Shown here in pieces: positions 42,503 through 50,883 of a DNA stretch of 64,000 bases. The translations under genes were made by a program, and so were the position numbers. The notes beneath the pieces were generated by a model. The model did no database searches and was not told where the DNA came from. It saw nothing but the letters and a program-made list of their open reading frames with translations. Source of the stretch: Arthrobacter sp. PvP023 (GTDB lineage Bacteria; Actinomycetota; Actinomycetes; Actinomycetales; Micrococcaceae); contig NZ_JAFIBI010000001.1 in the NCBI RefSeq assembly GCF_017832975.1, positions 186,001 to 250,000 of the forward strand. Direction: 5' to 3'. Positions within the stretch are counted from its first letter, which is position 1; every line of letters begins with the position of its first letter.

Positions 42503-43054
42503 TCAGCGGGCTGCGGGACGGAACCGCATGAAACCGAAGGCGGCGGAGAGCAGGAGCATCCCGCCGCCGATGGCCACCAGGTATCCGGCAAGTGGAACGG
42601 TCCCTGCCCCGGCCCTGCCGGAATCCGGCAGGGCGGCTGCCAATGTCCGGGCTGAGCGGGACGGCATCGGCGATGACGCCTTAGCCGGCGTGGCAAAGCC
42701 TGCACCTGACGGCGTTCCGGCGGATGCTGAAGGGGCGGTCGCTGTCCCCTGGCCGGCCACACCTTCCTGCGACGGCAGGTTTTCCGCGGCCGAACCGGGA
42801 ACTACGGGCTGGGTGTCTGCGGGGCCGGAACCGCCCTGCGCGGGTCCGGGGCTGGCTGGCCCGGCCGGGGCGGTCGGCGCCGATGCGGGCGCCGGGGAAG
42901 GCGGGCCGCCGGAAACGCAGAACCCGCCCGCGGCAGCCGGAACCTGCTTGTCCGGGCAGGGTTCGGCACTTGCCGGTGCGGCGATACCCAGCAAAAAGAA
43001 GGCGACGACGGACAGCACCGCGAGGATGCAGGGAACCAGTCGACCGTTGCGCAT
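42503..43054 (-). CDS. secreted Pro/Ala-rich surface protein with LPDSG sorting-like tail
   Basis: A 183-residue exported protein. Residues 1-30 are a signal peptide (LAVLSVVAFFLLGIAAPASA). A short Cys-containing segment (EPCPDKQVPAAAGGFCVSGG) follows, then a 100-residue Pro/Ala/Gly/Ser linker. The end has LPDSG, a hydrophobic stretch (TVPLAGYLVAIGGGMLLLSA) and a basic tip FRPAAR. This is the layout of a sortase signal, but with LPDSG in place of LPxTG. No sortase gene is in the window. It may be anchored to the wall or just to the membrane. Function unknown. Confidence 0.8.
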   Translation of the reverse strand: MRNGRLVPCILAVLSVVAFFLLGIAAPASAEPCPDKQVPAAAGGFCVSGGPPSPAPASAPTAPAGPASPGPAQGGSGPADTQPVVPGSAAENLPSQEGVAGQGTATAPSASAGTPSGAGFATPAKASSPMPSRSARTLAAALPDSGRAGAGTVPLAGYLVAIGGGMLLLSAAFGFMRFRPAAR

Positions 43055-43110
43055 GTCACCCTACGCTACCCGCTCCGGCGAAATCCGTCCTGCCACCCGG
43101 CGGCCCGACC

Positions 43111-44214
43111 CTAGCGCAGGGCTGTGAAGCGGGCGGGTGAGCCCCCGCCGTCGGCGAGGTCTGCAAGTATCCGGCCAATGGCCGGTGTGAACTTGAAACC
43201 GTGGCCGGAGAAGCCGGCCCCCACCACCACTGGACCGAAACGGTCCAGCACGAAGTCCTCGTTGGCGGTGCTGGTGTACGTGCAACTGATGGGAACCGCC
43301 GACTCCGCATCCACGCCCGGCAGCCACTCCCGGACGTAGCGCACCAGCGCCTGAAGCTGGACAGGTTCGGGGGTGAAGCTGCGCGCGTCCGGGTCCGTCA
43401 CCGGCCCCACGCCGTGCCAGCCGGCTTTGATGCCCTCGCCCGGGGTGAGCATTCCGTAGACGGGGCTGTACCAGTACGCGTCGCGGGGATCATCCGGGTC
43501 CGGGTTGTGGTTGAAGCTGGGCCAGGCCAGTGAGTCGTCCAGCGGCGTGAAGTGTGCCGGCTGCTCCTGCGTGACCACAAGCCCCGGCAGCGTGACCCGG
43601 TTCCCGAGAAGCTTGCCGGTCCACGCGCCGGCGGTGACCACCACACGGCGCGCGGTGATCTCGCCGGAGTCAATGACCACGACGGCGCGGTCGCCGTCAA
43701 CGCGGATGTCGCGGACCGGCGTCGAGTATTCAAAGCGGGCGCCGTGCGCCTCGGCGGCCTGGCGCAGCGCCAGCAGCGCGTCGGCGGCGCGGACCCGTCC
43801 CGAGCCGGGCACCACCAGGACGTCACCCCTGAAGTTCATGCCCCGCCAGCGCTCCGCCGCCTCTGCCGCCGGAATGAAGTGGCTCTCAATGCCCCGCTCG
43901 GCGTGCGACGAACGAACGTCCCGCAGCCGCCGGACGTTGCCGTGGTTCACCAGGCCCACGAGGTCCAGGAGCTGCGTGCCCGTTGCACCCTCGAGCTCGT
44001 CCCAGAGGTCCTTGGCCTCGGTGACCAGGTCCAGGTAGTCGGGCTCGGCGTAGGCCATGTTGAAATTGCGGGTCGCGCCGTGGGAGGCGCCGATGTGATG
44101 CCCCTGTTCAAACTGCTCCAGGAGGACAACGGACCTGCCGCGGCGGGCAAGCTGCCACGCGGCAGCGGATCCCATCGCCCCTCCGCCGACCACGACGACG
44201 TCAACTTCCACCAC
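43111..44214 (-). CDS. FAD-dependent amine oxidase, monomeric sarcosine oxidase-like
   Basis: A 367-residue flavoprotein of the DadA/sarcosine oxidase family. The FAD-binding motif VVVGGGAMGSAAAWQLARRG opens the protein, followed by EQFEQGHHIGASHGATR, typical for monomeric sarcosine oxidase and N-methyltryptophan oxidase. Cys in PISCTYTST matches the residue that binds FAD covalently in this group. It oxidises an N-methyl amino acid, giving formaldehyde and hydrogen peroxide. The true substrate cannot be told from sequence. Confidence 0.9.
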   Translation of the reverse strand: MVEVDVVVVGGGAMGSAAAWQLARRGRSVVLLEQFEQGHHIGASHGATRNFNMAYAEPDYLDLVTEAKDLWDELEGATGTQLLDLVGLVNHGNVRRLRDVRSSHAERGIESHFIPAAEAAERWRGMNFRGDVLVVPGSGRVRAADALLALRQAAEAHGARFEYSTPVRDIRVDGDRAVVVIDSGEITARRVVVTAGAWTGKLLGNRVTLPGLVVTQEQPAHFTPLDDSLAWPSFNHNPDPDDPRDAYWYSPVYGMLTPGEGIKAGWHGVGPVTDPDARSFTPEPVQLQALVRYVREWLPGVDAESAVPISCTYTSTANEDFVLDRFGPVVVGAGFSGHGFKFTPAIGRILADLADGGGSPARFTALR

Positions 44215-44288
44215 AGCTCCACCAGACTCGATCCCGCGGCCTCGCCAAGAGGCCTGTTGCCGGGACCTATTCTTCCGGATTGACCGGC

Positions 44289-44843
44289 TCAGCCCGCGAA
44301 AGTTACATCCTTGCTGTCCTCAACCGCAGCGGTGCGGCCGGGAGCCGTGTGGTATTTCCAGTAAAGGTTGGTGTGCGCAATGACCTTGTCCGGCGGCGGG
44401 GCACCCCACTCGCTCTGGTCCTCCGTGGTGTGCGCGTCACCAACGAGGGTCACGTCGTAGCCGCGGACAAAGGCGCCGTGGATGGTGGACCGGATGCACT
44501 CATCCGTCTGCGCGCCGGTCACCACCAGGCGCCCGACTGCTGCTCCGGCCAGTACGTCTTCCAGGTCGGTGTCCTCGAAGGAGTCCGCGAACGACTTGTG
44601 CACCAGCGGTTCCGGTTCCTGCCGCTTCAGTTCCGGCACGAGCTCCCAGGCATCGCTTCCCTTCGCCAGTTGCCCACTCGAGTGCTGGACCCAGACGATC
44701 GGGACGCCTTCGCTCCGCGCTTTGTCAACGAGGGTGGCGATGTTGGCGACGACGGCGTCGCGCTGGTGCACATCGGCCACCACCCCGTTCTGGACGTCGA
44801 TCACCAGCAAGGCGGTGTTGGGTCGATCCGACAGTGTGGTCAT
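44289..44843 (-). CDS. isochorismatase-family cysteine hydrolase
   Basis: A 184-residue hydrolase of the isochorismatase-like superfamily. The catalytic triad is present: Asp in LVIDVQNGVV, Lys in VHKSFADSF and Cys in VTGAQTDECIRST. The start at 44843 has GAGGAG six bases before it; the frame to 44903 extends into the leader. Such enzymes act on nicotinamide, ureides, or related amides. It is 75 bases downstream of nothing on its own strand and next to the sarcosine oxidase-like gene, without clear functional linkage. Confidence 0.9.
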   Translation of the reverse strand: MTTLSDRPNTALLVIDVQNGVVADVHQRDAVVANIATLVDKARSEGVPIVWVQHSSGQLAKGSDAWELVPELKRQEPEPLVHKSFADSFEDTDLEDVLAGAAVGRLVVTGAQTDECIRSTIHGAFVRGYDVTLVGDAHTTEDQSEWGAPPPDKVIAHTNLYWKYHTAPGRTAAVEDSKDVTFAG

Positions 44844-44923
44844 AGCGAGCTCCTCGGTTTGTGCCGGGACATGCTGCGGCCCTGGAGTGGCAATCCGTTG
44901 CATGCATTTTACGTGGGCTTAAC

Positions 44924-44987
44924 TTGATCGGTCTTGTGAGCCTACAAGGGGCCGCGACAGACTTGAAGCACTTGATGAACCGATCAA
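44924..44987. repeat. spaced inverted repeat between divergent genes
   Basis: TTGATCGGT (44924-44932) and ACCGATCAA (44979-44987) are exact 9-bp inverted copies 46 bases apart, and a further GATCG follows at 44992-44996. They sit in the 251-base gap between the isochorismatase-like and DUF1508 genes. Two operator half sites or a chance match are both possible. I see no other feature in this gap. Confidence 0.3.
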
Positions 44988-45094
44988 TTCTGATCGTTCG
45001 ACCAGACCAGCGGACGTTGTTCGCAGAGATGCGTTCGGCCCGTTTCGCGGCGAAGCTGCCGGCGGGCCGGCTCCGCAGACCGGAAGGATTAATT

Positions 45095-45436
45095 ATGGCC
45101 GGCAAGTTTGAAGTTTTCGTCGATGCAGAGTTGCAGTACCGCTTCCGGCTGACGACGCCGGAAGGAGCCGAGCTTGCCGTGTCAGGCGCCTACCGCGACA
45201 AGCCGTCGGCGGTGGCGGCCATCGAAGCGGTCCGCGAGTGCGCGGGAATGGGGCTGATCAGCGACCTCTGCCCTGCTAGCAGTTCGGTCCCGGCACCCGC
45301 CCAGGCACCGGCTGCTGCGACGCCTGCCCCCGTCCCCGCGGCCTGCGACACCCGGCGGTTCCCGGTTGACGGCTTCCGCAAGCACGCCGCGGCCCGCCGG
45401 GCCCCGGCCGTTCCGCACTGGTCGGGGGCAGCCTGA
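45095..45436 (+). CDS. DUF1508 (YegP-like) protein, copy 3
   Basis: A 113-residue protein with one DUF1508 unit (MAGKFEVFVDAELQYRFRLT, SGAYRDKPSAVAAIEAVREC, AGMGLISDLCP) and a 50-residue Ala/Pro-rich tail ending in a basic segment (FRKHAAARRAPAVPHWSG). The start at 45095 has GGAAGGA six bases upstream. It is closest to copy 2 in the VRExAGMG block and in having an extended, basic tail; copy 1 has none. Confidence 0.85.
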   Translation: MAGKFEVFVDAELQYRFRLTTPEGAELAVSGAYRDKPSAVAAIEAVRECAGMGLISDLCPASSSVPAPAQAPAAATPAPVPAACDTRRFPVDGFRKHAAARRAPAVPHWSGAA

Positions 45437-45504
45437 CCCGCGGGCGGTAACGTGGTACGCAGTAGAGGGAGCATGCTGCGACCTGCCGCGCGGAGGGATT
45501 CACG

Positions 45505-45906
45505 TTGCCAGAAGATTCGAACACCGGAGCGCCGGATCCGAGGGGCCGGCTGACGTCCCGGATCCTTCGTGGCGGCACTGAGCCCGATCCGCGGTTTACC
45601 CTGGCGAACGAGCGGACGTTCCTGGCGTGGATCCGGACGTCGCTGGCCCTGCTAGCCGGGGGCGTTGCGGTCGAAGCTTTTATGGCTGAGCTCTTGGGTC
45701 CCGAACTGCGCAAGACCATTTCGGTCCTGCTGCTTGTCCTGGCGTTGCTGATCGGGGGCGGCTCGTTCTTCCGGTGGGTGAACGTGGAACGCGCCATGCG
45801 GCGAAAAGCACCTATGCCGCTCCCGCTCATGGCCCCGGTGCTGGCCATCGGCGGGGCCCTCGTGGCGGCCATCATGGTGGTTTTCGTGATCGTCCGGCCG
45901 GCCTGA
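45505..45906 (+). CDS. DUF202 (YidH-like) membrane protein 1
   Basis: A 133-residue protein with three membrane segments. The DUF202 signature is TLANERTFLAWIRTSLALLAGGVAVEAF, here split as TLANERTFLAWIRTSLALL and GGVAVEAFMAELLG. The start is TTG with GGAGGG upstream. The family has no agreed function; E. coli YidH and YidG are paired in the same way. It is followed by a second DUF202 gene after two bases. Confidence 0.88.
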   Translation: MPEDSNTGAPDPRGRLTSRILRGGTEPDPRFTLANERTFLAWIRTSLALLAGGVAVEAFMAELLGPELRKTISVLLLVLALLIGGGSFFRWVNVERAMRRKAPMPLPLMAPVLAIGGALVAAIMVVFVIVRPA

Positions 45907-45908
45907 GC

Positions 45909-46256
45909 ATGGCTTCCCGAAGCGGCGCCGCATGGCACGGCGATTCCGGCCTCCAGCCGGAACGCACTGACCTGGCCTGGAGCCGCACCACCCTGTCCAT
46001 GGTGATCGCTGCGTCCGTTTTCCTGCGGTGGATGCCCCACCACGGCTGGTTCGTCGGGACGCTCGTCGGCGGTGCCGTCGTCACCGCACTGGCCATCAAT
46101 CTCACCCAGAAACGCCGGTTCCACCGGGCCGTCCGGGGCATCAGGCAGGAGACCATGCCGCCGCACATAGGCTCGACGGCGGCGGTCGCCGCGAGCGTCG
46201 TCGTCCTCGCCCTGCTGGGGATTTACACCGTACTGTTCCTCCCGCTGCAGCCGTGA
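45909..46256 (+). CDS. DUF202 (YidG-like) membrane protein 2
   Basis: A 115-residue partner of the preceding gene, with three membrane segments and the signature LQPERTDLAWSRTTLSMVIA. It starts two bases after the stop of the first DUF202 gene, so they are co-translated and may form a hetero-oligomer. Sequence and order match the YidH-YidG type pairs. No further functional hint is visible. Confidence 0.87.
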   Translation: MASRSGAAWHGDSGLQPERTDLAWSRTTLSMVIAASVFLRWMPHHGWFVGTLVGGAVVTALAINLTQKRRFHRAVRGIRQETMPPHIGSTAAVAASVVVLALLGIYTVLFLPLQP

Positions 46257-46308
46257 GCGGGGCGTGACGCGACAGGCGTGACGCCCTGCCGCGGCACCGG
46301 GCGGCCGG

Positions 46309-46485
46309 TCAGAAGAGCGTCAACTGGCCGTCTGGTGATCCGTTGGAGTCGGGCAGCGCCCCTTCGGGCGAGTTCATTCCCACCATTTCCTTGACGTCCG
46401 GAAGCAGCTCGCCAATGCAGGTCTGACCCTCCAGCACCGGGATCACCGCCATGTTTGCACTGCCATCGGTGCTTGAATCTGCCAC
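46309..46485 (-). CDS. possible small protein of 47-58 residues
   Basis: An open frame from GTG 46485 (or ATG 46452) to a stop at 46309. The translation looks protein-like: PVLEGQTCIGELLPDVKEMV, then NSPEGALPDSNGSPDGQL ending TLF. It has one Cys and an acidic character. There is no good ribosome site at either start, and I do not recognise a family, so it may be non-coding. The 294-base gap here otherwise holds nothing I can name. Confidence 0.4.
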   Translation of the reverse strand: MADSSTDGSANMAVIPVLEGQTCIGELLPDVKEMVGMNSPEGALPDSNGSPDGQLTLF

Positions 46486-46550
46486 TGGGTGAGTTTATTG
46501 CAGGGCACCGACACTCACGGTGCGACACTCCAACGTGGACTGTACCCCCC

Positions 46551-47294
46551 TCACGCCTGGCCCTCCATGACGACGGCAGGTTGCCCGGAGCTGTTGACCG
46601 GAGCAGCGGCAGGCCGCTTCGCGGTCGGTTCCGTAACACCGGCAGGCTTGTGGACCCGTCGCCACGCCCAAGGCAGCAGGTACGTGCGGGCCCACACAAG
46701 GTCCTCGGCCCTGGCGCGGCGCCAATCGCCCTGCGGCAGGTCCCCCGCCTGCAGCGGCTGCAGCGGATGCCGGACCCCAAGCGCATCGAGCACCCTCATC
46801 GCCACGGCATAGTGACCCGGCGGGGACAAGTGCAGCCTGTCCCGGTCCCACATCCGCGGGTCCCGGAGCTCCCGAAGTCCCCAGAGATCCGCGATCACGG
46901 CGTTATGCCGGGAGGCGATCTCGCGGATGTTTTCGTTGAAGACTGCCACCTTGCTCCGGTTGCGGCCGAGCACCGGCGTTGACCCCCAATCCGGTCCGGT
47001 GAAGAGCACCAGGGTGGCACCGGAAGAACTCAGCAGCGCCACGCCGTCGTCAAGCATGCCCGCGAGCTTGTCCGGATCGCTGCCGTGGAAGACCAGGTCG
47101 TTGCCTCCGGCGGAAAGCGTGATCACATCCGGCCGCAGGACCAGCGCCGGACCGGCCTGCCGGGCCAGGATCTGCTCCAGCAGCAGGCCGCGCACGGCCA
47201 GATTCGCATACGCGAAGTCGTCGTGCCCTGCGCTCAGTTCCTCTGCCACCCGGTCCACCCACCTCCTCGTGGGAAGCCTGCGCCCTTTCTTTGA
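46551..47294 (-). pseudogene. SGNH/GDSL hydrolase lacking its nucleophile block
   Basis: The frame encodes most of an SGNH-type esterase: ADLW-type helix region DFAYANLAVRGLLLEQI, block III SAGGNDLVF and the final Asp-His block DRLHLSPPGHYAVA. Block I, GDSxTxG with the catalytic Ser, should lie about 25 residues before WVDRVAEELSA. There the frame runs only back to a stop at 47295, and I find no GDS block in any minus frame up to 47430. GTG 47258 could serve as a start, but the product would have no nucleophile. A 5' deletion is the simplest reading. Confidence 0.65.
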
Positions 47295-47426
47295 TTAACC
47301 ACGGAACCGGTCCACATGTTCCGAAAATCGGGCGGAATGCCGTGTTTGTGAAAGGAATGCCTGCTGCTCGCCGGGCGTTAAAAGAGTGTCCGCTGTTATG
47401 AGTTGCAGCGGACTGACGGGAAGGTA

Positions 47427-47870
47427 ATGAGCAGGAAAATCGAAACAGTCGAGGACGACGCCGGGAAGGTCATCAGCTACCACCGGCACCCCAACGGCGG
47501 CGGCCTGATCGGCCGTGGGGCCGAGGTGGACGAGTCGTCCTTCATCAGTCCAACCGCCTATGTGGAGGCCGGCGCCCAGGTGGGGGCCGGATGCCGGGTG
47601 GGCGGCGGCAGCTGGATCGACCGGCGTGCGCGGGTCGGCCACAAAGTGGTGATCGGTGATGCTGTGTACGTGGGGCAGGGAGCGGTGATCGGCCACCGGG
47701 CCCGGATCGGCAGCCACTCCAAGATCGGAGCGGGGGCCGTGATAGGGCACGGAGTCCGCCTCCACGGCGACAGCAAGGTCGCCCAGGGCAGCCGCCTCCC
47801 GGCCAGGACCGGGGCGTCGGCAAGCCCTCCGCCGCGGTCCCTTCCGGACGGTAACCGCCAGGCCGCGTGA
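47427..47870 (+). CDS. hexapeptide-repeat (left-handed beta-helix) protein
   Basis: A 147-residue protein made mainly of hexapeptide repeats: GAEVDESSFISPTAYVEA, GAQVGAGCRVGGGSWIDR, RARVGHKVVIGDAVYVGQ and so on to about residue 115. This fold is used by acyltransferases and gamma-carbonic anhydrases, but I see neither a full acyl-CoA site nor the three carbonic anhydrase histidines, so the role is open. The last 30 residues are disordered (ASASPPPRSLPDG). The start at 47427 follows GGGAAGG. It is divergent from the decayed SGNH gene. Confidence 0.8.
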   Translation: MSRKIETVEDDAGKVISYHRHPNGGGLIGRGAEVDESSFISPTAYVEAGAQVGAGCRVGGGSWIDRRARVGHKVVIGDAVYVGQGAVIGHRARIGSHSKIGAGAVIGHGVRLHGDSKVAQGSRLPARTGASASPPPRSLPDGNRQAA

Positions 47871-48003
47871 AGCTTGCCGCTCTACCGGCGCGCGTCCCTG
47901 TTCTGCAGCGAAGCCGAGCCGGGCCCAAAGCCTCTCGTGGACCGCGCCGGAGTGGGATTACCTTAAGGCATACCCACCGTTAGGTCATTGAAAGCGGGGA
48001 CGC

Positions 48004-48789
48004 GTGATGGGTGGCGGAACGGATCCTGATGGCGGGCACGGACGCGACGACGAACCTGACGAGGTTGGCCCCGACGGTGCCGTCCCCCAGGACGAGTCCC
48101 TCCCTGACTCCGGTGCCGTCCCCTACGACGAGGACGCGGGTTATTTCGACGACACCGCTGCCCAGCAAGAAGCTCCCCTCCCCGCAGTTCCGGAAGCTAC
48201 CACCCGCGAAACGGTGGTTGCCAGGCAAGAGGAACGGTTCGGCGGCATCAAGATCGGTGCGGCCTTCTTCGGCTGGCTGACTGCAACCGCGATGGCCGTT
48301 CTGCTGGCGGCTTTGGCCATGGCGTCCACACGGACGGGCCTGCTGACCGCCGCGGATATGGCCGCAGGCACCGGGCAGGCTTGGTCCTGGCCCGGCGGCG
48401 TCACCGGCGCTGCCCTGCTCCTTATGATCCCCCTCTTCGCCTACTTTTCAGGCGGCTACGTCGCGGGACGGATGGCGCGGTTCAACGGCGTCGGCCAGGG
48501 ACTCATGGTGTGGCTGTGGGCGGTCATTGTGGCTGCGGCAGCAGCCGTCGTCGCCATAGTGGGTGGCATTGTTGGCGGCGGCCAGTTGAATGTCCGGATG
48601 GTGCTCAACGACTTGCTTCGGCTGCCCGTGAATGAGGGCCCGCTGGGCACGGCCAGCATTGTCGCGGCCATCGCCGTCGCCGCGTTAGCCCTGCTGGGCT
48701 CCGTCCTGGGCGGCATGGTTGGAGTTCATTACCACCGGAAAGTGGACCGGGTGGGATTCACTCCGACGGAAAAGTACTACCAGCCCTAG
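48004..48789 (+). CDS. membrane protein with acidic N-terminal tail and four membrane segments
   Basis: A 261-residue protein. Residues 1-75 are very acidic and probably unfolded (DDEPDEVGPDGAVPQDES). Four membrane segments follow: FFGWLTATAMAVLLAALAMA, GVTGAALLLMIPLFAYFSGG, WLWAVIVAAAAAVVAIVGG and IVAAIAVAALALLGSVLGG. GYVAGRMARFNG between segments 2 and 3 resembles a loop found in small actinobacterial membrane proteins of unknown role. GTG 48004 and ATG 48007 are adjacent possible starts. No enzyme motif seen. Confidence 0.8.
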   Translation: MMGGGTDPDGGHGRDDEPDEVGPDGAVPQDESLPDSGAVPYDEDAGYFDDTAAQQEAPLPAVPEATTRETVVARQEERFGGIKIGAAFFGWLTATAMAVLLAALAMASTRTGLLTAADMAAGTGQAWSWPGGVTGAALLLMIPLFAYFSGGYVAGRMARFNGVGQGLMVWLWAVIVAAAAAVVAIVGGIVGGGQLNVRMVLNDLLRLPVNEGPLGTASIVAAIAVAALALLGSVLGGMVGVHYHRKVDRVGFTPTEKYYQP

Positions 48790-48796
48790 TCCCGGC

Positions 48797-49390
48797 TCAG
48801 GCCTCGACTGGAGCTGCGAACCGTTCGCCGTTGAAGTACTCCAGCTGCCAGCCGTCAACGGCGTGGTGGTGGGCGAGGTTGAGCACGGCGTTGTCGACGC
48901 TTTGCAGCGTGCGGCCGATGGCACGGCTGAGGCTCACGCGGATGAGCGTCCCGTGGGCAACCACCAGGACGCGGCGGCCGCGGAACTCTTCGGCCAGTGC
49001 TTCCAGCGCGGCCAAACCGCGGGAGGCTGCCTGGTCTTCGCTTTCCGCGCCGCGGAAACCGCCGGGGATGCGCAGGGCTTCAAGTTCGGGGCCGGCCTGC
49101 AGGCCCTCCGCCGGCCCGAAGCTGCGCTCGGTGAGCTCCGGCACGTGCCGGGCCACGCTGAGGCCCAGCCCGTCGGCAATCAGGTTGGCGGTTTCCGCGG
49201 CACGGCTCAGCGGCGAGGATACGATCGCGTCCCACTCGTGGCCGGACAGGGCGGCGGCGGCGGCGCGCGCCTGTCCGCGGCCGACGTCATTGAGCGGAAT
49301 GTCCGTGGATCCCTGCAGCCTGCGCTGCGCATTCCAGTCAGTCTGGCCATGGCGGACAAGGGCGAAGGTCGTAAGGGTCATGCCTTCCAT
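48797..49390 (-). CDS. histidine phosphatase (phosphoglycerate mutase-like)
   Basis: A 197-residue histidine phosphatase. The catalytic RHG is in ALVRHGQTDWNAQRRLQGST, the acid residue in VPELTERSFGPAEGL, and the second His in VLVVAHGTLIRVSLS. It removes phosphate from a small metabolite; whether it is a phosphoglycerate mutase, a cobalamin-path phosphatase or a general sugar phosphatase cannot be told. Starts at 49390 and 49381 are both possible; 49390 has AAGG four bases before it. It is divergent from the SDR gene with only 58 bases between. Confidence 0.9.
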   Translation of the reverse strand: MEGMTLTTFALVRHGQTDWNAQRRLQGSTDIPLNDVGRGQARAAAAALSGHEWDAIVSSPLSRAAETANLIADGLGLSVARHVPELTERSFGPAEGLQAGPELEALRIPGGFRGAESEDQAASRGLAALEALAEEFRGRRVLVVAHGTLIRVSLSRAIGRTLQSVDNAVLNLAHHHAVDGWQLEYFNGERFAAPVEA

Positions 49391-49448
49391 TGTGCCTTGA
49401 CCCGTTGGGATTATCGTTGGAGACCACCTATCTGACGCAGGAGGGGCG

Positions 49449-50180
49449 ATGGCACGCATCTTCATCACCGGCTCAACCGACGGACTTGGACGGGCTGCCG
49501 CACAGTCCCTCCACGACAACGGCCATGACGTCATCGTGCACGCACGGAGCGTCCAACGGCTGGCCGGGATACAGGATCTCCTTGACCTTGGGGCCACGGG
49601 CGTAGTCGGCGACCTGTCAGACATCGAGCAAACACGCGACCTCGCCCGCCAAGTGAACCGAAGCGGGCCGGTGGACGCGGTGATTCATAACGCGGGCGTG
49701 CTCCACAGCCCGCACATCTTCCAAGTCAACGTCGTCGCCCCGTACCTTCTGACCGCCCTCATCCATCGCCCTCGCCGGCTGGTCTACCTCAGCAGCGGCA
49801 TGCACCGCGGCGGCCGCGCCTCCCTTGCCGCCATCCGTCAGGGCGCGCAGCCACAAAGCGTCTCCTATTCCGACAGCAAGCTCTACATCACCACCCTTGC
49901 CGCAGCCATTGCCAGGCTGTGGCCGGACGTTCTGACCAACTCAGTGGACCCCGGCTGGGTCCCCACCAGGATGGGCGGCGCCGGCGCTCCGGACGACCTG
50001 CGGCTCGGTCGCCTCACCCAGGAATGGCTTGCCGCCAACGACGACCCGGAGGCGCTCACGAGCGGCGGCTACTGGCACCATCAGCACAGGGAAAAGGCAC
50101 ACCCCTCCGTCTACGACCATCGGTTCCAGGCTGAGCTCATCAACCTCCTCGCCCGCCTCACCGGAGAAAGCCTCACTTAA
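49449..50180 (+). CDS. short-chain dehydrogenase/reductase
   Basis: A 243-residue SDR enzyme. The cofactor loop is FITGSTDGLGRAAA, the NAG-type motif is VIHNAGVLHS, the catalytic Ser lies in VYLSSGMHRG, and the Tyr-Lys pair in SYSDSKLYI. After PGWVPTRMGG the C-terminal part (SGGYWHHQHREKAHP) resembles plant-like retinol/protochlorophyllide reductase-type SDRs. Substrate unknown. Confidence 0.92.
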   Translation: MARIFITGSTDGLGRAAAQSLHDNGHDVIVHARSVQRLAGIQDLLDLGATGVVGDLSDIEQTRDLARQVNRSGPVDAVIHNAGVLHSPHIFQVNVVAPYLLTALIHRPRRLVYLSSGMHRGGRASLAAIRQGAQPQSVSYSDSKLYITTLAAAIARLWPDVLTNSVDPGWVPTRMGGAGAPDDLRLGRLTQEWLAANDDPEALTSGGYWHHQHREKAHPSVYDHRFQAELINLLARLTGESLT

Positions 50181-50259
50181 GGCCCGTGGCCTTCAGGAAC
50201 TGCCCCCTACGCTTGGGCGGGCAGGCCTCCGGTGCTGGCTCAGCCGTAGAAGGCCGGTG

Positions 50260-50883
50260 CTACCCGAGTCCGGCAGCTTCCCGCGCGAGCTTGGTGACCT
50301 GCTTCCAGTCGTTGTCTTCGATGGCTGTCCTCGGCGTGAGCCAGCTGCCGCCCACGCAGGAAACGTTCGGCAGCGCGAGGTATGCCGGTGCTGAGCTGAG
50401 GCTGACTCCGCCTGTCGGGCAGAACTGCACCTGCGGGATGGGAGCTCCGATGGCAGCGAGGTATTCGGGTCCACCCGCGGGTCCGGCGGGGAAGAACTTC
50501 ATGGCGTTTAGTCCCCGTTCCAGGACAGCCATCACTTCGCCCACCGTGGCCACGCCGGGCAGGAGCGGCAGGCCCAGCTCCAGCATGTGATCCAGCAGGG
50601 AGGGTGTGACGCCGGGGCTGACCAGGAACCGGGCTCCGGCAGCTACCGCGGCATCGGCCTGGGCCGGAGTCAGGACAGTGCCGGCACCAACCAGGATCTC
50701 GGGCACCTCGTCCGCAATGTGTTTGAGCGACGTGAGGGCGCTCTCCGTCCGGAGGGTGAGTTCGATGATGCGGACGCCGCCGTCGGCCAGTGCCAGGGCA
50801 AGGGGAACAGCGTGCCGCGGGTCATCGACAGTCACCACCGGGATGACGGGGGAAACGTTCAGGATGCTGGTGGCATCAGCCAT
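50260..50883 (-). CDS. eda: 2-keto-3-deoxy-6-phosphogluconate (KDPG) aldolase
   Basis: A 207-residue class I aldolase that splits KDPG to pyruvate and glyceraldehyde 3-phosphate. The general base Glu is in IIELTLRTESAL, the Schiff-base Lys in NAMKFFPAGPAGG, and GAGTVLTPAQADAAVAAGA and PTGGVSL complete the barrel. ATG 50883 (MADATSILN) lies eight bases inside the end of the previous gene; ATG 50895 is an alternative. It is the last step of the sugar-acid pathway encoded here. Confidence 0.94.
   Translation of the reverse strand: MADATSILNVSPVIPVVTVDDPRHAVPLALALADGGVRIIELTLRTESALTSLKHIADEVPEILVGAGTVLTPAQADAAVAAGARFLVSPGVTPSLLDHMLELGLPLLPGVATVGEVMAVLERGLNAMKFFPAGPAGGPEYLAAIGAPIPQVQFCPTGGVSLSSAPAYLALPNVSCVGGSWLTPRTAIEDNDWKQVTKLAREAAGLG

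Noticed and set aside
44861..45094. Long N-terminal extension of the third DUF1508 protein
   Set aside because: The other two copies start with MAGxFE, and the ATG at 45095 has a strong ribosome site.
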